DNA of 64,000 nucleotides from Sulfuritalea sp. (GTDB lineage: Bacteria; Pseudomonadota; Gammaproteobacteria; Burkholderiales; Rhodocyclaceae), in NCBI GenBank assembly GCA_016708585.1, contig JADJFK010000014.1, forward strand, positions 55,764-119,763. The letters are read 5' to 3'. Shown here piece after piece: positions 41,004-48,886 of the stretch (within the stretch, counting starts at the first letter, position 1; every line of letters begins with the position of its first letter). The position numbers and the translations under genes were made by a program. Below the pieces are notes generated by a model that searched no databases, had not been told where the DNA came from, and saw only the letters and a list, made by a program, of their open reading frames with translations.

Positions 41004-42152
41004 TCAGCGCACCTGCGAGAGCAGCCCGGCGCCGATGGTCACCACGCGGTCGCCGTCATGCAGGCCGTCGAGGATGGCGACGTTGGCCGCATCGAGCGAC
41101 TGGTGGCGAATCCGGCGGGCAACGAAGCGCTCGGCCTCGGTATGCACCCAGACCGCCGTCTCGCCAGCGCCGACTTTTGTCAGTGCCGTCCTCGGCACGG
41201 CCGCACCCTTGACGCCTTGCTCGGTGCGGACGATCACCTTGACCGGCTGACCGACGGCCACTGCCGCGTTGCGGTTGGTGATGCGAAACAGCAGGGGCAA
41301 GGCCTGCTCGCGCAGTTGCTGACCGCCGCCGACAAACTTGAGGTCCAGCGCCGTTTGATCTGCCAAGGCGCTGGCGGAAACCAGTGTCTTGGCGATGCCG
41401 ACATCGTAAGCCAGCGCCTCCACGGCGAGGCGGGCGGGATCGACGATTTCAAACAGCACTTCCTTGGCATCGACCACCTGCCCGGCCAGCAAGTGATGCG
41501 AGGCGCTGATGATGCCGGCTGCCGGTGCCACGAGGGGTTCGGCGGAGTCGATGCTGGCCCGGACATAGGCCCGCCGTTGCTGCAAGGCGGAATGCTCGAT
41601 GCGGGCCGCCTCGATCTCCTTCTGCGGCACGGCGCCTTCGAGTTGCTCAAAACGCTTCATCTTGCCCTTGGCGATGGCCAGTTGCGCTTCGAGTTCTGCG
41701 AGGCTGGCTTTCTGGTTGCCACGCTCGATGGCACCGCTGATCGGTCGCAGGTAGACCAGGACTTCGCCCTTGGCGACCTTTCTACCGGCCGTCGGCATGC
41801 CCATTGGGCCAGGGATGACGCTGCCGGCGAACATGGCCTGCACCCGTCCGCTGGTTTCCGGATCGGGAATAATCTGGCCGTTTAATTCAACCGTCGCCGC
41901 TAGTTCGGCGATGTGCACCGGCTGGGTACGCAAGCCGAGCTGGCGTTGCACCGGCTTCGGCACGAACAAGCTGCCGTCGGCCAAGCGCTGCGCTGCAGTC
42001 ACCCCGGTTGTGCCTACCGCCGACACAGCGGCCGGCGCCTTCTTCTTGGCGTCCTGACTGTGATCTTCGTCCCCGTGAGCCAAGGCTGCCCCCGTGACCA
42101 TACTTAATGCCAGTGCGGTCACCAGTACATGCAAATCGATCTTGCGCATCAT
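41004..42152 (-). CDS. RND membrane-fusion protein, operon 2
   Basis: 382 residues from tandem ATG codons, the first overlapping the previous stop (TGATG). A signal peptide (about 1-27, MRKIDLHVLVTALALSMV) is followed by HGDEDHSQDAKKK, then the adaptor domains: AMFAGSVIPGPMGMPTAG, a helical hairpin with LAELEAQLAIAKGKMKRFEQ, and AAGIISASHHLLAGQVVDAK. It is a longer version of the operon 1 adaptor. Partner of the TolC-type channel and the RND pump. Confidence 0.87.
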   Translation of the reverse strand: MMRKIDLHVLVTALALSMVTGAALAHGDEDHSQDAKKKAPAAVSAVGTTGVTAAQRLADGSLFVPKPVQRQLGLRTQPVHIAELAATVELNGQIIPDPETSGRVQAMFAGSVIPGPMGMPTAGRKVAKGEVLVYLRPISGAIERGNQKASLAELEAQLAIAKGKMKRFEQLEGAVPQKEIEAARIEHSALQQRRAYVRASIDSAEPLVAPAAGIISASHHLLAGQVVDAKEVLFEIVDPARLAVEALAYDVGIAKTLVSASALADQTALDLKFVGGGQQLREQALPLLFRITNRNAAVAVGQPVKVIVRTEQGVKGAAVPRTALTKVGAGETAVWVHTEAERFVARRIRHQSLDAANVAILDGLHDGDRVVTIGAGLLSQVR

Positions 42153-42670
42153 CAAATTCCCTTCTTGGCGCGTCTGTGACGCCGAACGGCAATCAATATT
42201 CCGGTGACCAGCAGCGCTCCGGATAAAGCCCTGACGACCCACTCGCTCCAGCCGCGGGTATGCACCTCAGTGGTCACGGAGGCGGAGGTGTCCAGTGTGG
42301 TGGTGAGGAGATCGATACTGTCGCCGGCCTCGACGCTGATGGTCAGCGGGTGCTTGGCCGGCGGCAGGGGCGTGGCGACATCGAGCACGTAGGTTCCGGG
42401 GGCGGTTTCGCTGGCCACGCCCTTCAGCCCCGCACCCTCGATTTCCACCTTGGCCTGCGCCACGGGTTCGTTACTGGCGAAACGATCCACATACACCACC
42501 AGTTTCTTGCCTTCGAGCGACGTGACGACCTCGAATTCCTGGGTCGCTGTGGCGGCGCGCGGCTCGACCGCCTGGGTGACCGGGGGCGGCGGTGCGCCGT
42601 GATCTTCCCCGCCGTGGCCGAAAGCCGAGAAGGCCATGGAAAATAGAACAACGGCAACGGCATGTCTCAC
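42152..42670 (-). CDS. Secreted membrane-anchored protein, operon 2
   Basis: 172 residues: signal peptide about 1-18, a His-rich start (GHGGEDHGAPPPP), an Ig-like beta domain (LVVYVDRFASNEPVAQAKVE) and a C-terminal helix (about 147-164) with a basic tail RRHRRAKKG. It is the counterpart of the 22969 protein. Overlaps the TolC-type stop by four bases. The conserved place between channel and adaptor genes in both operons suggests it is part of the pump complex. Confidence 0.75.
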   Translation of the reverse strand: MRHAVAVVLFSMAFSAFGHGGEDHGAPPPPVTQAVEPRAATATQEFEVVTSLEGKKLVVYVDRFASNEPVAQAKVEIEGAGLKGVASETAPGTYVLDVATPLPPAKHPLTISVEAGDSIDLLTTTLDTSASVTTEVHTRGWSEWVVRALSGALLVTGILIAVRRHRRAKKGI

Positions 42671-43926
42671 GGCAGCACCCCCATGGATTGGTTCAAACGC
42701 GATATCGCAGCGGCGCGGGCCACGCGCTGGCGATCAGAAAAGGCATCGGCATCGAAGGCGGCAGAGCGAATGCGCAGCAAGGTCGTCAGATCGGATTCGC
42801 CTAGCACAAAGGCTTTCTCGGCAAGGCGCAGGTTCTCGGCGGAAAGCTGGCGGCGCTCCTGCGCCATGGCGAACTGGCGTTCGGCCGATTGCAGGTTGCG
42901 CTGCGCGCGCTCGGCGTCGAGCCGGACCCGGGTTTGGGTACGCAGCAAATCGGCATCTGACTGATTCGCCTCGGCCTGTGCCGCCGACGTTTCCCGACGT
43001 ACTTGCGAACCGGACGAGAACGGGATCTTGAGTTTGATGCCTACGTTGTTGGAATAGGAGTCGGCAAAGTCGTCCCGCCCGCGCACGACCCGCAGCGTCA
43101 GTTCCGGCGCGGCACGACGCGACTCATCCGCGACCTTGACGCGCGCACGGGCGCTGCGCGCGGCGGCGGCGGTAACAGCCAGCAGGGGATGAGATGGGGC
43201 TGAATCGCCGGTTTCATCCGTCAGTCGTCGCGTTTTCGGCGACTCTTCGTCCAGATCCTTCGGGGCAGGAGAACCAGTAAGGACTTGTACGGCCTGCTCG
43301 GCCTGGAGCAGGTTTGCTTCCGCTTCGATCAATTCGGCATTGGCGGCATGGGTCTCGGATTGCGCGAGGTTGGCATCGATGCGCGACAGTTCGCCAACCT
43401 TGTAGCGCCGCATGACGTCGGTTTCCAAAGCGCGGGCGGTTTCCAGGCGACGCGATGCCAGAACCTTGGCACTGCGGGCCGCGGCCAACGCCCACCATGC
43501 CTCCCGCAGTTCGCCGCTGACCTCCAGACGCACGGCAGTGCGCCTGGCAACGGCTTCGTCAATGCGACTGGTTGCCTCGGCTTCGCGCGCCGCTTTCTGG
43601 CCGGGCAGCCACAACGGAACCGCCAGTTCGACCTCGTATTCCTGCTCGCCCTTATTGCGGTTGAACCGGTCATTCAGGCTGCCGATACTGACCGAACCGG
43701 GCTCGGGCGTCAGTCCGGTCGCGACATCCTGCGCCGCGCGAGCTTCGGCCTCGCGGGCATCCAATCCGGCGGCTTGCGGGTTCAAGCGCCAAGCCTGTTC
43801 CACGGCTGTCGCCAGTCCGGATTTTGGCGTTTCTGCCGCCTGCACGGATAAACCGGCAAGCAGAACAGTGGCGCAAACTGCCGCTCGCCTCAGTTGGTGG
43901 AATTGATGAAACCTGTCAGGTTTCAT
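42667..43926 (-). CDS. TolC-family outer-membrane channel, operon 2
   Basis: 419 residues from MKPDRFHQFHQLRRAAVCAT, the best start; an in-frame extension upstream has no ribosome site and runs through the promoter area. The signal peptide ends near SVQAA. Coiled-helix repeats follow, and AEKAFVLGESDLTTLLRIRS is the typical end block. First gene of RND operon 2. Its promoter region is shared with the divergent copRS and contains a CopR palindrome. Confidence 0.87.
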   Translation of the reverse strand: MKPDRFHQFHQLRRAAVCATVLLAGLSVQAAETPKSGLATAVEQAWRLNPQAAGLDAREAEARAAQDVATGLTPEPGSVSIGSLNDRFNRNKGEQEYEVELAVPLWLPGQKAAREAEATSRIDEAVARRTAVRLEVSGELREAWWALAAARSAKVLASRRLETARALETDVMRRYKVGELSRIDANLAQSETHAANAELIEAEANLLQAEQAVQVLTGSPAPKDLDEESPKTRRLTDETGDSAPSHPLLAVTAAAARSARARVKVADESRRAAPELTLRVVRGRDDFADSYSNNVGIKLKIPFSSGSQVRRETSAAQAEANQSDADLLRTQTRVRLDAERAQRNLQSAERQFAMAQERRQLSAENLRLAEKAFVLGESDLTTLLRIRSAAFDADAFSDRQRVARAAAISRLNQSMGVLP

Positions 43927-44067
43927 GACTGCCGGGAAGAAAGAAGCAGGTATAGGCGACGGCCCGCGACTTCCTGACGATTTCGAGTATGAGTTTCCAC
44001 AGCGTTCGCTCCTGTTCGACGATGAGTGAATTCTGCGCAACTCCACCTAACGGCATGCTGACCTTCA

Positions 44068-44085
44068 GATTACATTTCGGTAATC
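44068..44085. promoter_or_regulatory. CopR box between RND operon 2 and copRS
   Basis: GATTAC-ATTTCG-GTAATC is a perfect 6-bp palindrome, 61 bases before copR and 142 bases before the TolC-type gene. It is the clearest of the four sites and lets CopR control both its own gene and the pump. Confidence 0.78.
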
Positions 44086-44145
44086 TTGGAAGATTGCCTA
44101 AGTTGCCGGCGCAGAATGGCGCAAATCGCAACACGGGAGATGCAC

Positions 44146-44823
44146 ATGAAAATTCTGGTGGTCGAAGACGAAATCAAAACCGGGGATTACCTGCGACAAG
44201 GCCTGACCGAGGCCGGGTTCGTTGTCGACCTGGCGCGTGATGGCCTTGATGGGTTGCATCTCGCTCAGACCGATGCCTATGACCTGGCGATACTGGATGT
44301 CATGCTGCCCGGTATCGACGGCTGGGCGGTGCTACAGGGCATTCGCAGGGCCGGCAAGGACATGCCGGTATTGTTCCTGACGGCCCGCGATCAGGTACAG
44401 GATCGTGTGCACGGCCTGGAGTTAGGGGCGGACGATTACATGGTGAAGCCCTTCGCTTTCGCCGAACTGTTGGCGCGCGTGCGTATCCATCTGCGGCGCG
44501 GCAGCAAGGCGAAGGAGTCCGAGTATCTGCGCGCAGCCGATCTGGAACTCGACCTGATGCGGCGGCGCGTCACCCGCGCCGGCAGGCGAATCGACCTGAC
44601 GGTGAAGGAGTTCGCTCTGCTCGAATTGCTGTTGCGACGGCAGGGCGAAGTGCTGCCGCGCTCGCTGATCGCCTCTCAGGTCTGGGACATGAACTTCGAT
44701 AGTGACACCAACGTTATCGAGGTGGCGATCAAGCGTTTGCGGCTCAAGATCGACGAAGACTTCGAACTCAAGCTGATCCGCACCGTTCGTGGAATGGGGT
44801 ATGTGTTGGAGATCGCCGAGTGA
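44146..44823 (+). CDS. copR: Copper-responsive response regulator CopR/CusR
   Basis: 225 residues from MKILVVEDEIKTGDYLRQ. Receiver domain: acidic pocket EDE (7-9), phospho-acceptor Asp51 in AILDVMLPG, conserved Thr in LFLTARD and Lys in VKPFAFAELLARV. The C-terminal OmpR-type winged helix includes LTVKEFALLELLLRRQGE and SDTNVIEVAIKRLR. It should bind the GATTACATTT-type boxes. Its stop overlaps the copS start by four bases (GTGA). Confidence 0.94.
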   Translation: MKILVVEDEIKTGDYLRQGLTEAGFVVDLARDGLDGLHLAQTDAYDLAILDVMLPGIDGWAVLQGIRRAGKDMPVLFLTARDQVQDRVHGLELGADDYMVKPFAFAELLARVRIHLRRGSKAKESEYLRAADLELDLMRRRVTRAGRRIDLTVKEFALLELLLRRQGEVLPRSLIASQVWDMNFDSDTNVIEVAIKRLRLKIDEDFELKLIRTVRGMGYVLEIAE

Positions 44824-46208
44824 AATCAGCCGGACGCAAATCCATCGTTTTCCGCCTGACGCTGCTATTCGCTTCGGCATCGACCGCCGTCCTGCTTGTG
44901 CTTGGGCTTTTGATCGGCAATTCAGTCGAGCACCATTTCGAAGTGCAGGACATGGAGGTACTGACCGGCAAACTGGAACTGACCCGGCACGCGCTGGAAA
45001 AGGTTCGTTCGCAAAGCGACCTAGATGCTTTGCCTCAGCAACTGGATGACTCCCTGGTGGGGCATCATGGCTTGGCGGTCATTGTGGTTGCGCCTTCAGG
45101 ACAAACCCTGTTTGTTACCAGTGGTGCCGAGTTTCCACAGGTCTTGCTTGCGCGAAGCGCTGATATGACCAACTCGCGTCCGATCATCTGGAAATCGAAG
45201 GATCGCATACCGCTGCGCGGGATTTCGGCGATGGTCAATACCGGCATCGAGGGGGCGAAACCTGCCATTGTTGCCGTAGCGACGGACATATCCATGCACG
45301 AACACTTCATGAGTTCGTTTCGATTCACATTATGGTCTGTCGTGATTCTGGCTGCACTCATCACCGGATTTCTCGGCTGGATGGCTGTCAGACGCGGGTT
45401 GGCGCCATTGCACGCGATCAAGCTGGAGGCAGCGGCCATTACAGCGGATCGCCTGTACTCCAGGTTGCCTACCGAATCGATCCCGATCGAACTGGTGGAT
45501 CTTGCCGAGACTCTGAACCAGATGCTGGCCCGTCTGGAGGATTCTTTCCGGCGGTTGTCGGATTTCTCCTCGGATATTGCCCACGAACTGCGAACGCCGG
45601 TCAGCAATCTGCTGACGCAGACCCAAGTCATGCTTTTGCGTGCCAGGACGATTGACGAATATCAGGATGTACTTGCGTCAAACGCGGAGGAACTGGAGCG
45701 CATGGCGAAAATGATCGCCGACATGCTGTTCCTCGCCAAGGCCGACAATGACCTCGTGGTACCAAATTTCGAGGCCGTTGATCTTCGGGCAGAGGTGGAA
45801 GGACTGGCCTCTTTCTACGAGGCTGTCGCCGAGGAAAACAGCGTTACTCTGACTGTAGACGGGAGCGCCACTGTAACCGGAGACCGGTTGATGTTGCGTA
45901 GAGCCATCGGCAACTTGCTGTCGAATGCCTTTGGGCATACCCCCCGAGGAGGTTACGTAAGAATTCAGATCGGCAAGAATGAAGACCGAATGGCAACGAT
46001 CCAGGTTGAAAACTCCGGCGAGACGATCTCGCCAGAACATCTGCCGCGTCTCTTTGACCGTTTCTACCGGGCAGACCCCTCAAGGAAACGTCTTGCCGAC
46101 GGAGTTGGTCTGGGGCTGGCGATCACACGCTCGATCATTCAAGCGCATGGAGGATCCGTATCAGTTCAGTCGGCCGACGGGGTCACCATATTTAAGCTGC
46201 AAATGTAG
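44820..46208 (+). CDS. copS: Copper-responsive sensor kinase CopS/CusS
   Basis: 462 residues from a GTG start. Membrane helices at about 12-32 and 171-188 enclose a periplasmic sensor domain of roughly 135 residues. A HAMP domain follows, then the dimerisation helix with His255 in DIAHELRTPVSN and the ATP-binding domain (N box IGNLLSNAFGHTP, G boxes DGVGLGLAITRSI). It phosphorylates CopR when periplasmic Cu(I) rises. The partner genes copR and copS are translationally coupled. Confidence 0.93.
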   Translation: MKSAGRKSIVFRLTLLFASASTAVLLVLGLLIGNSVEHHFEVQDMEVLTGKLELTRHALEKVRSQSDLDALPQQLDDSLVGHHGLAVIVVAPSGQTLFVTSGAEFPQVLLARSADMTNSRPIIWKSKDRIPLRGISAMVNTGIEGAKPAIVAVATDISMHEHFMSSFRFTLWSVVILAALITGFLGWMAVRRGLAPLHAIKLEAAAITADRLYSRLPTESIPIELVDLAETLNQMLARLEDSFRRLSDFSSDIAHELRTPVSNLLTQTQVMLLRARTIDEYQDVLASNAEELERMAKMIADMLFLAKADNDLVVPNFEAVDLRAEVEGLASFYEAVAEENSVTLTVDGSATVTGDRLMLRRAIGNLLSNAFGHTPRGGYVRIQIGKNEDRMATIQVENSGETISPEHLPRLFDRFYRADPSRKRLADGVGLGLAITRSIIQAHGGSVSVQSADGVTIFKLQM

Positions 46209-46281
46209 CCAAAACCGCCTTTGATACAGACTTCTGGGTTATGGCCGGTGTGTCGACCGCATACCGGGCGTTTGTGCAGTT

Positions 46282-46412
46282 GGGGAGGCGTTGTTTACCC
46301 CTGGGCTTTGTTCGGGGGAGGGGTGCTGCGGCGTTCGGGGCCGGGTGTTCGCCAAGGGGGGCGCGGCGAGCACGTTCCCCTGGGCCGGGGGGGGCCCGGG
46401 GGACAGCGTTAG
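46282..46412 (+). other. G-tract-rich stretch between copS and the CopK-like gene
   Basis: Within about 130 bases there are at least eight runs of three or more G, including GGGGGAGGGG and a run of eight G followed by CCCGGGGG. Four of them lie close enough to allow a G-quadruplex on the plus strand. No gene is visible at 46209-46408. Polymerase or sequencing problems in such a tract are possible. Confidence 0.55.
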
Positions 46413-46702
46413 TCCCGCCGGCCGTTGATCAGGGAATTCAGACGCGCGACCTCGTCACTCTGCGTCGTGATTTTCCGTCCATCACTGGTCTCTACCACGG
46501 TGTCCGGAGTCGTTCGAGTCGCACGACCGTACCGGTCCTCAATCGCCATTTTCCCATCATTGAAGATGTGAAGGGTTACCCCGTTTTTCAGATCGACAAC
46601 CTGTTTCGCTTCGGCACGGGCAGCATCATCGGCAAACGCGGTTGTCGCACCTGAGGTGCTCAAGACCGCAATCAGGGCCAGTTTGGCAAGCTTGGTTTTC
46701 AT
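46409..46702 (-). CDS. Divergent CopK-like periplasmic protein without the copper ligands
   Basis: 97 residues. The signal peptide (MKTKLAKLALIAVLS) resembles that of the CzcE-like protein at 1284, while the mature part follows CopK: KQVVDLKNGVTLHIFNDGKM and EDRYGRATRTT. At the CopK Cu(I)-ligand positions 28, 38, 44 and 54 it has Ile, Thr, Val and Thr instead of Met, and the C-terminal His is absent. Only the non-ligand Met26 remains. It should not bind Cu(I) like CopK; it may have another metal or be a signalling or scaffold form. It shares its promoter region with the CzcE-like gene through the long inverted repeat. Confidence 0.88.
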   Translation of the reverse strand: MKTKLAKLALIAVLSTSGATTAFADDAARAEAKQVVDLKNGVTLHIFNDGKMAIEDRYGRATRTTPDTVVETSDGRKITTQSDEVARLNSLINGRRD

Positions 46703-46919
46703 GGTTTACTCCTTGTGAGATGGGTTGATTCCATCGGGCATATCTCGTCCGACGGTGATGCCATCTTAGGAGACGCATACCAACAGGGAGGTGACCAGGA
46801 AATCACGTTTCAGTCAGCATTCGTTTGGCTATGAGGTTTTGTTGAGGTGGCTGAATGAATCGCCGTTGAATGACAGCATACCGACCTCATTGCTGACAGA
46901 TTGGGATCGCAGGTTCAAG
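46665..46919 (-). repeat. Inverted long repeat, right copy (about 255 bp)
   Basis: Reverse-oriented partner of 1067-1322, roughly 90% identical, covering the leader and first codons of the CopK-like gene and ending at ATCGCAGGTTCAAG. The stretch from here to 47020 holds no gene that I can support. Confidence 0.85.
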
Positions 46920-47020
46920 GTCAGCTCCGGCCGAGCTGCAGCCGGCGCCCAGGTCACAGTGTCCGTCAGCTTGCGGATCAGGAAGCCGCCAAAGAGTCAA
47001 AACATCATCAGGCAGCAATG

Positions 47021-47068
47021 GGTCGTTATGCAAAGCGACCCTTATGGAAAGCTTTGCATAAGGGTCGG
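47021..47068. repeat. Compact nested inverted repeats
   Basis: TTATGCAAAG (47027) pairs with CTTTGCATAA (47053). GGGTCG at 47021 and 47063 are direct copies, and CGACCC at 47037 can pair with either; CGACCCTTATG also pairs with CATAAGGGTCG. Two mutually exclusive hairpins are possible. It may be an element end, a recombination site or a folded transcript. Confidence 0.5.
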
Positions 47069-47253
47069 TGGCAGCCGGTGGCCCAAAAAATGTGAACGAC
47101 TGCTTCCCGTCTGACCCGGCCGGTGATGCTCGGCCTCGGCGGTTTCCCATCGAGCTGGTCGCTCCAGGACCACAAGCGGCCACTGAGTTTTCGTGGCTTG
47201 CTGTCGGCAACCGCCCCATCTCCAGCCGAATGACCGGTTACGGTTGATCGCCC

Positions 47254-47575
47254 GAGGTCGGCAGGCCGCAGCTCGTGCCGCATAGCTACCCAGGCGATGG
47301 CGAACGGTCTGAAGCAGCGCTTCCCGTTCGTTGAGGCAATCGTGCGGGGCACGAGCACGCTGGACTTGGCCTGGACCGGCGCTGGCGAGCCAACCGCTGG
47401 GGAAATGGAAGCACGCTGCGATCTCCCACGTGTCGGCGACCTCGCCGAGTTGGGCGAGAACACCGGCAATCACCGGCAGCGGTTGCAACGCTTCGCTGAA
47501 CTGGTGGGCAGGGAAATACTCTCTCCCGTCCTAGCTTACGGCGTAGATCTTGCCTGCCTTGAAAGGGGAAACTGC
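47254..47575 (-). pseudogene. Decayed gene resembling an Xre/MbcA/ParS-type antitoxin domain
   Basis: The minus frame reads FKAGKIYAVS, an in-frame TAG, then DGREYFPAHQFSEA, LPVIAGVLAQLGEVADTWEI and AACFHFPSGWL, ending near RHRLGSYAARAAACR. The FPAxQF, LPxIAxVLxxL and FxFPxxWL order resembles the toxin-binding domain of ParS/MbcA-like antitoxins (DUF2384). The stop codon and the lack of a start show it is broken. Assignment by eye only. Confidence 0.4.
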
Positions 47576-47785
47576 GGAGAGCATGCTGCGTGCGCATCGA
47601 TCGATGCTGTCGTGAAAGCCGGGATGTGCCGTGCAATGGAGGAAACCGGTCATGGTTCTCATCATCTGAAGTGTCAGCCATGGCTGTTGGGCAAGGCAAT
47701 GTGACTGGCAATTGGTCATGTCCTCGCCCAGTCGGGGCATCATCCACTCATGGTTTTCCGCATTCGAGAAGGTAGAATCACCGCC

Positions 47786-48097
47786 ATGATACGCTCTGAC
47801 CTCATCACCGTTCTCGCTTCGCGCTTCCCCAGTCTTGTGGCGAAGGATGCCGAAATCGCGGTTAAAGAGATCCTCGACGCCATCGGGATTGCTCTGGCAC
47901 AAGGTGATCGCGTCGAAATCCGTGGTTTCGGAAGCTTCCGTTTGAACTACCGCCCGGCACGAACAGGGCGCAACCCGAAAAGCGGAGAGCCCGTGTCGGT
48001 TGCCGAGAAATATGTGCCGCACTTCCAGGCCGGCAAGGAAATGCGCGAACGCGTTGAACAGTCGGTCAAGCCCGCGCCACTCCAGCGGGCTGCCTGA
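47786..48097 (+). CDS. HU/IHF-type DNA-bending protein
   Basis: 103 residues from MIRSDLITVLASRFPSLVAK. The family pattern is complete: helical dimer part, then VEIRGFGSFRLNYRPARTGR with the conserved G-F-G-S-F, and the DNA arm RNPKSGEPVSV followed by KYVPHFQAGKEMRERV. It looks closest to IHF-beta, but the plasmid location makes it an accessory copy. Such proteins shape DNA at promoters, replication origins or recombination sites. No clear ribosome site; transcribed toward trbN. Confidence 0.92.
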   Translation: MIRSDLITVLASRFPSLVAKDAEIAVKEILDAIGIALAQGDRVEIRGFGSFRLNYRPARTGRNPKSGEPVSVAEKYVPHFQAGKEMRERVEQSVKPAPLQRAA

Positions 48098-48248
48098 TGC
48101 GCGTCCAGCGGTTGTTTGCGCTGATCGTGTTGAGCGGAGGCCTGGCTTTCCAGTGACGGCCAAGCGCCGATCGCCATGCCACCGGCGCGGCCTGTTTTCG
48201 CAAAACGTGGCCATCGCTGTCGCCGCCGACTTTGAGCGTGTTGCTCAT
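48066..48248 (-). CDS. Short ORF coupled to trbN (trbO position)
   Basis: 60 residues from MSNTLKVGGDSDGHVLRK; its ATG overlaps the trbN stop (ATGA), the usual sign of coupling. IncP-1 plasmids have a small trbO gene at this place, but I cannot match the sequence. The protein is basic with many Arg/Trp and no clear domain. Its end overlaps the convergent HU/IHF gene by 32 bases, which speaks against a long-conserved gene. Confidence 0.4.
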   Translation of the reverse strand: MSNTLKVGGDSDGHVLRKQAAPVAWRSALGRHWKARPPLNTISANNRWTRIRQPAGVARA

Positions 48249-48868
48249 GGCCGTCCGCCGATGATGACTTTTCGCGGGACATATCCGGAGGTATTCCACG
48301 CAACCGTTGCCGCCGGCGTTTGCGCCGGCGTCGCGGTGACCTTCGTTGCCGCCTTCGTCGTCTGCGCCGAGCTAGGCTGCACCGTTGCCAGCGCCACAGG
48401 CATCGACGAGGGCAGGGCCCCCACTTTCGTCACGTCCACCGTGACAAAGCGGGCCTCCAGCCAATCCGCCCACCTTCCGGCCTTGACGAGCAGATCCGCC
48501 CGGTACACCGCGTTGTACTGCGGCGTCCGAGAGTGATAGTTGGCGGCCCGCGTCCAGAGGTCGCCCCTGTCCTTCTTGATGTGCTGCCGCAGCCGCCAGG
48601 CAGCGAGGTCGAAGGCATAGCAGCCGGCCGCCGCTACGTCATCGGGCGTGATGCCGTAGCCGGCCAGGTCGCGCAGGTACGCCGTGTTGAACTGCATCGG
48701 CCCCACGTCGTGCGTGCCGTTGGTGTTGCGCACCCACTGGCCCGGCTTGCCGGCTTCCTTTTCCGCCACCGCAAGCACGATGTTCGCGGGAACCTGGTAC
48801 TTCACGGCGGCCGCGATCGAGCAGACGACGCGTTCCTGAAGCTGGGGCGGAAGATCGGCAACAGGCAT
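48245..48868 (-). CDS. trbN: Lytic transglycosylase of the conjugation system (TrbN)
   Basis: 207 residues. The SLT fold is clear: VPANIVLAVAEKEAGKPGQW with the catalytic Glu, NGTHDVGPMQFNTAYLRDL and the later AANYHSRTPQYNAVY. There is no clear signal peptide. It opens the peptidoglycan for the mating channel, as TrbN does in RP4. The Ala/Thr/Pro-rich tail may be a flexible linker. Placed downstream of trbM, as in IncP-1. Confidence 0.88.
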   Translation of the reverse strand: MPVADLPPQLQERVVCSIAAAVKYQVPANIVLAVAEKEAGKPGQWVRNTNGTHDVGPMQFNTAYLRDLAGYGITPDDVAAAGCYAFDLAAWRLRQHIKKDRGDLWTRAANYHSRTPQYNAVYRADLLVKAGRWADWLEARFVTVDVTKVGALPSSMPVALATVQPSSAQTTKAATKVTATPAQTPAATVAWNTSGYVPRKVIIGGRP

Positions 48869-48886
48869 GAGCTTTCTGCTTTCCTC

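Noticed and set aside
40007..41212. 401-codon plus-strand frame
   Set aside because: Antisense to the RND pump of operon 2 and to the end of its adaptor gene.
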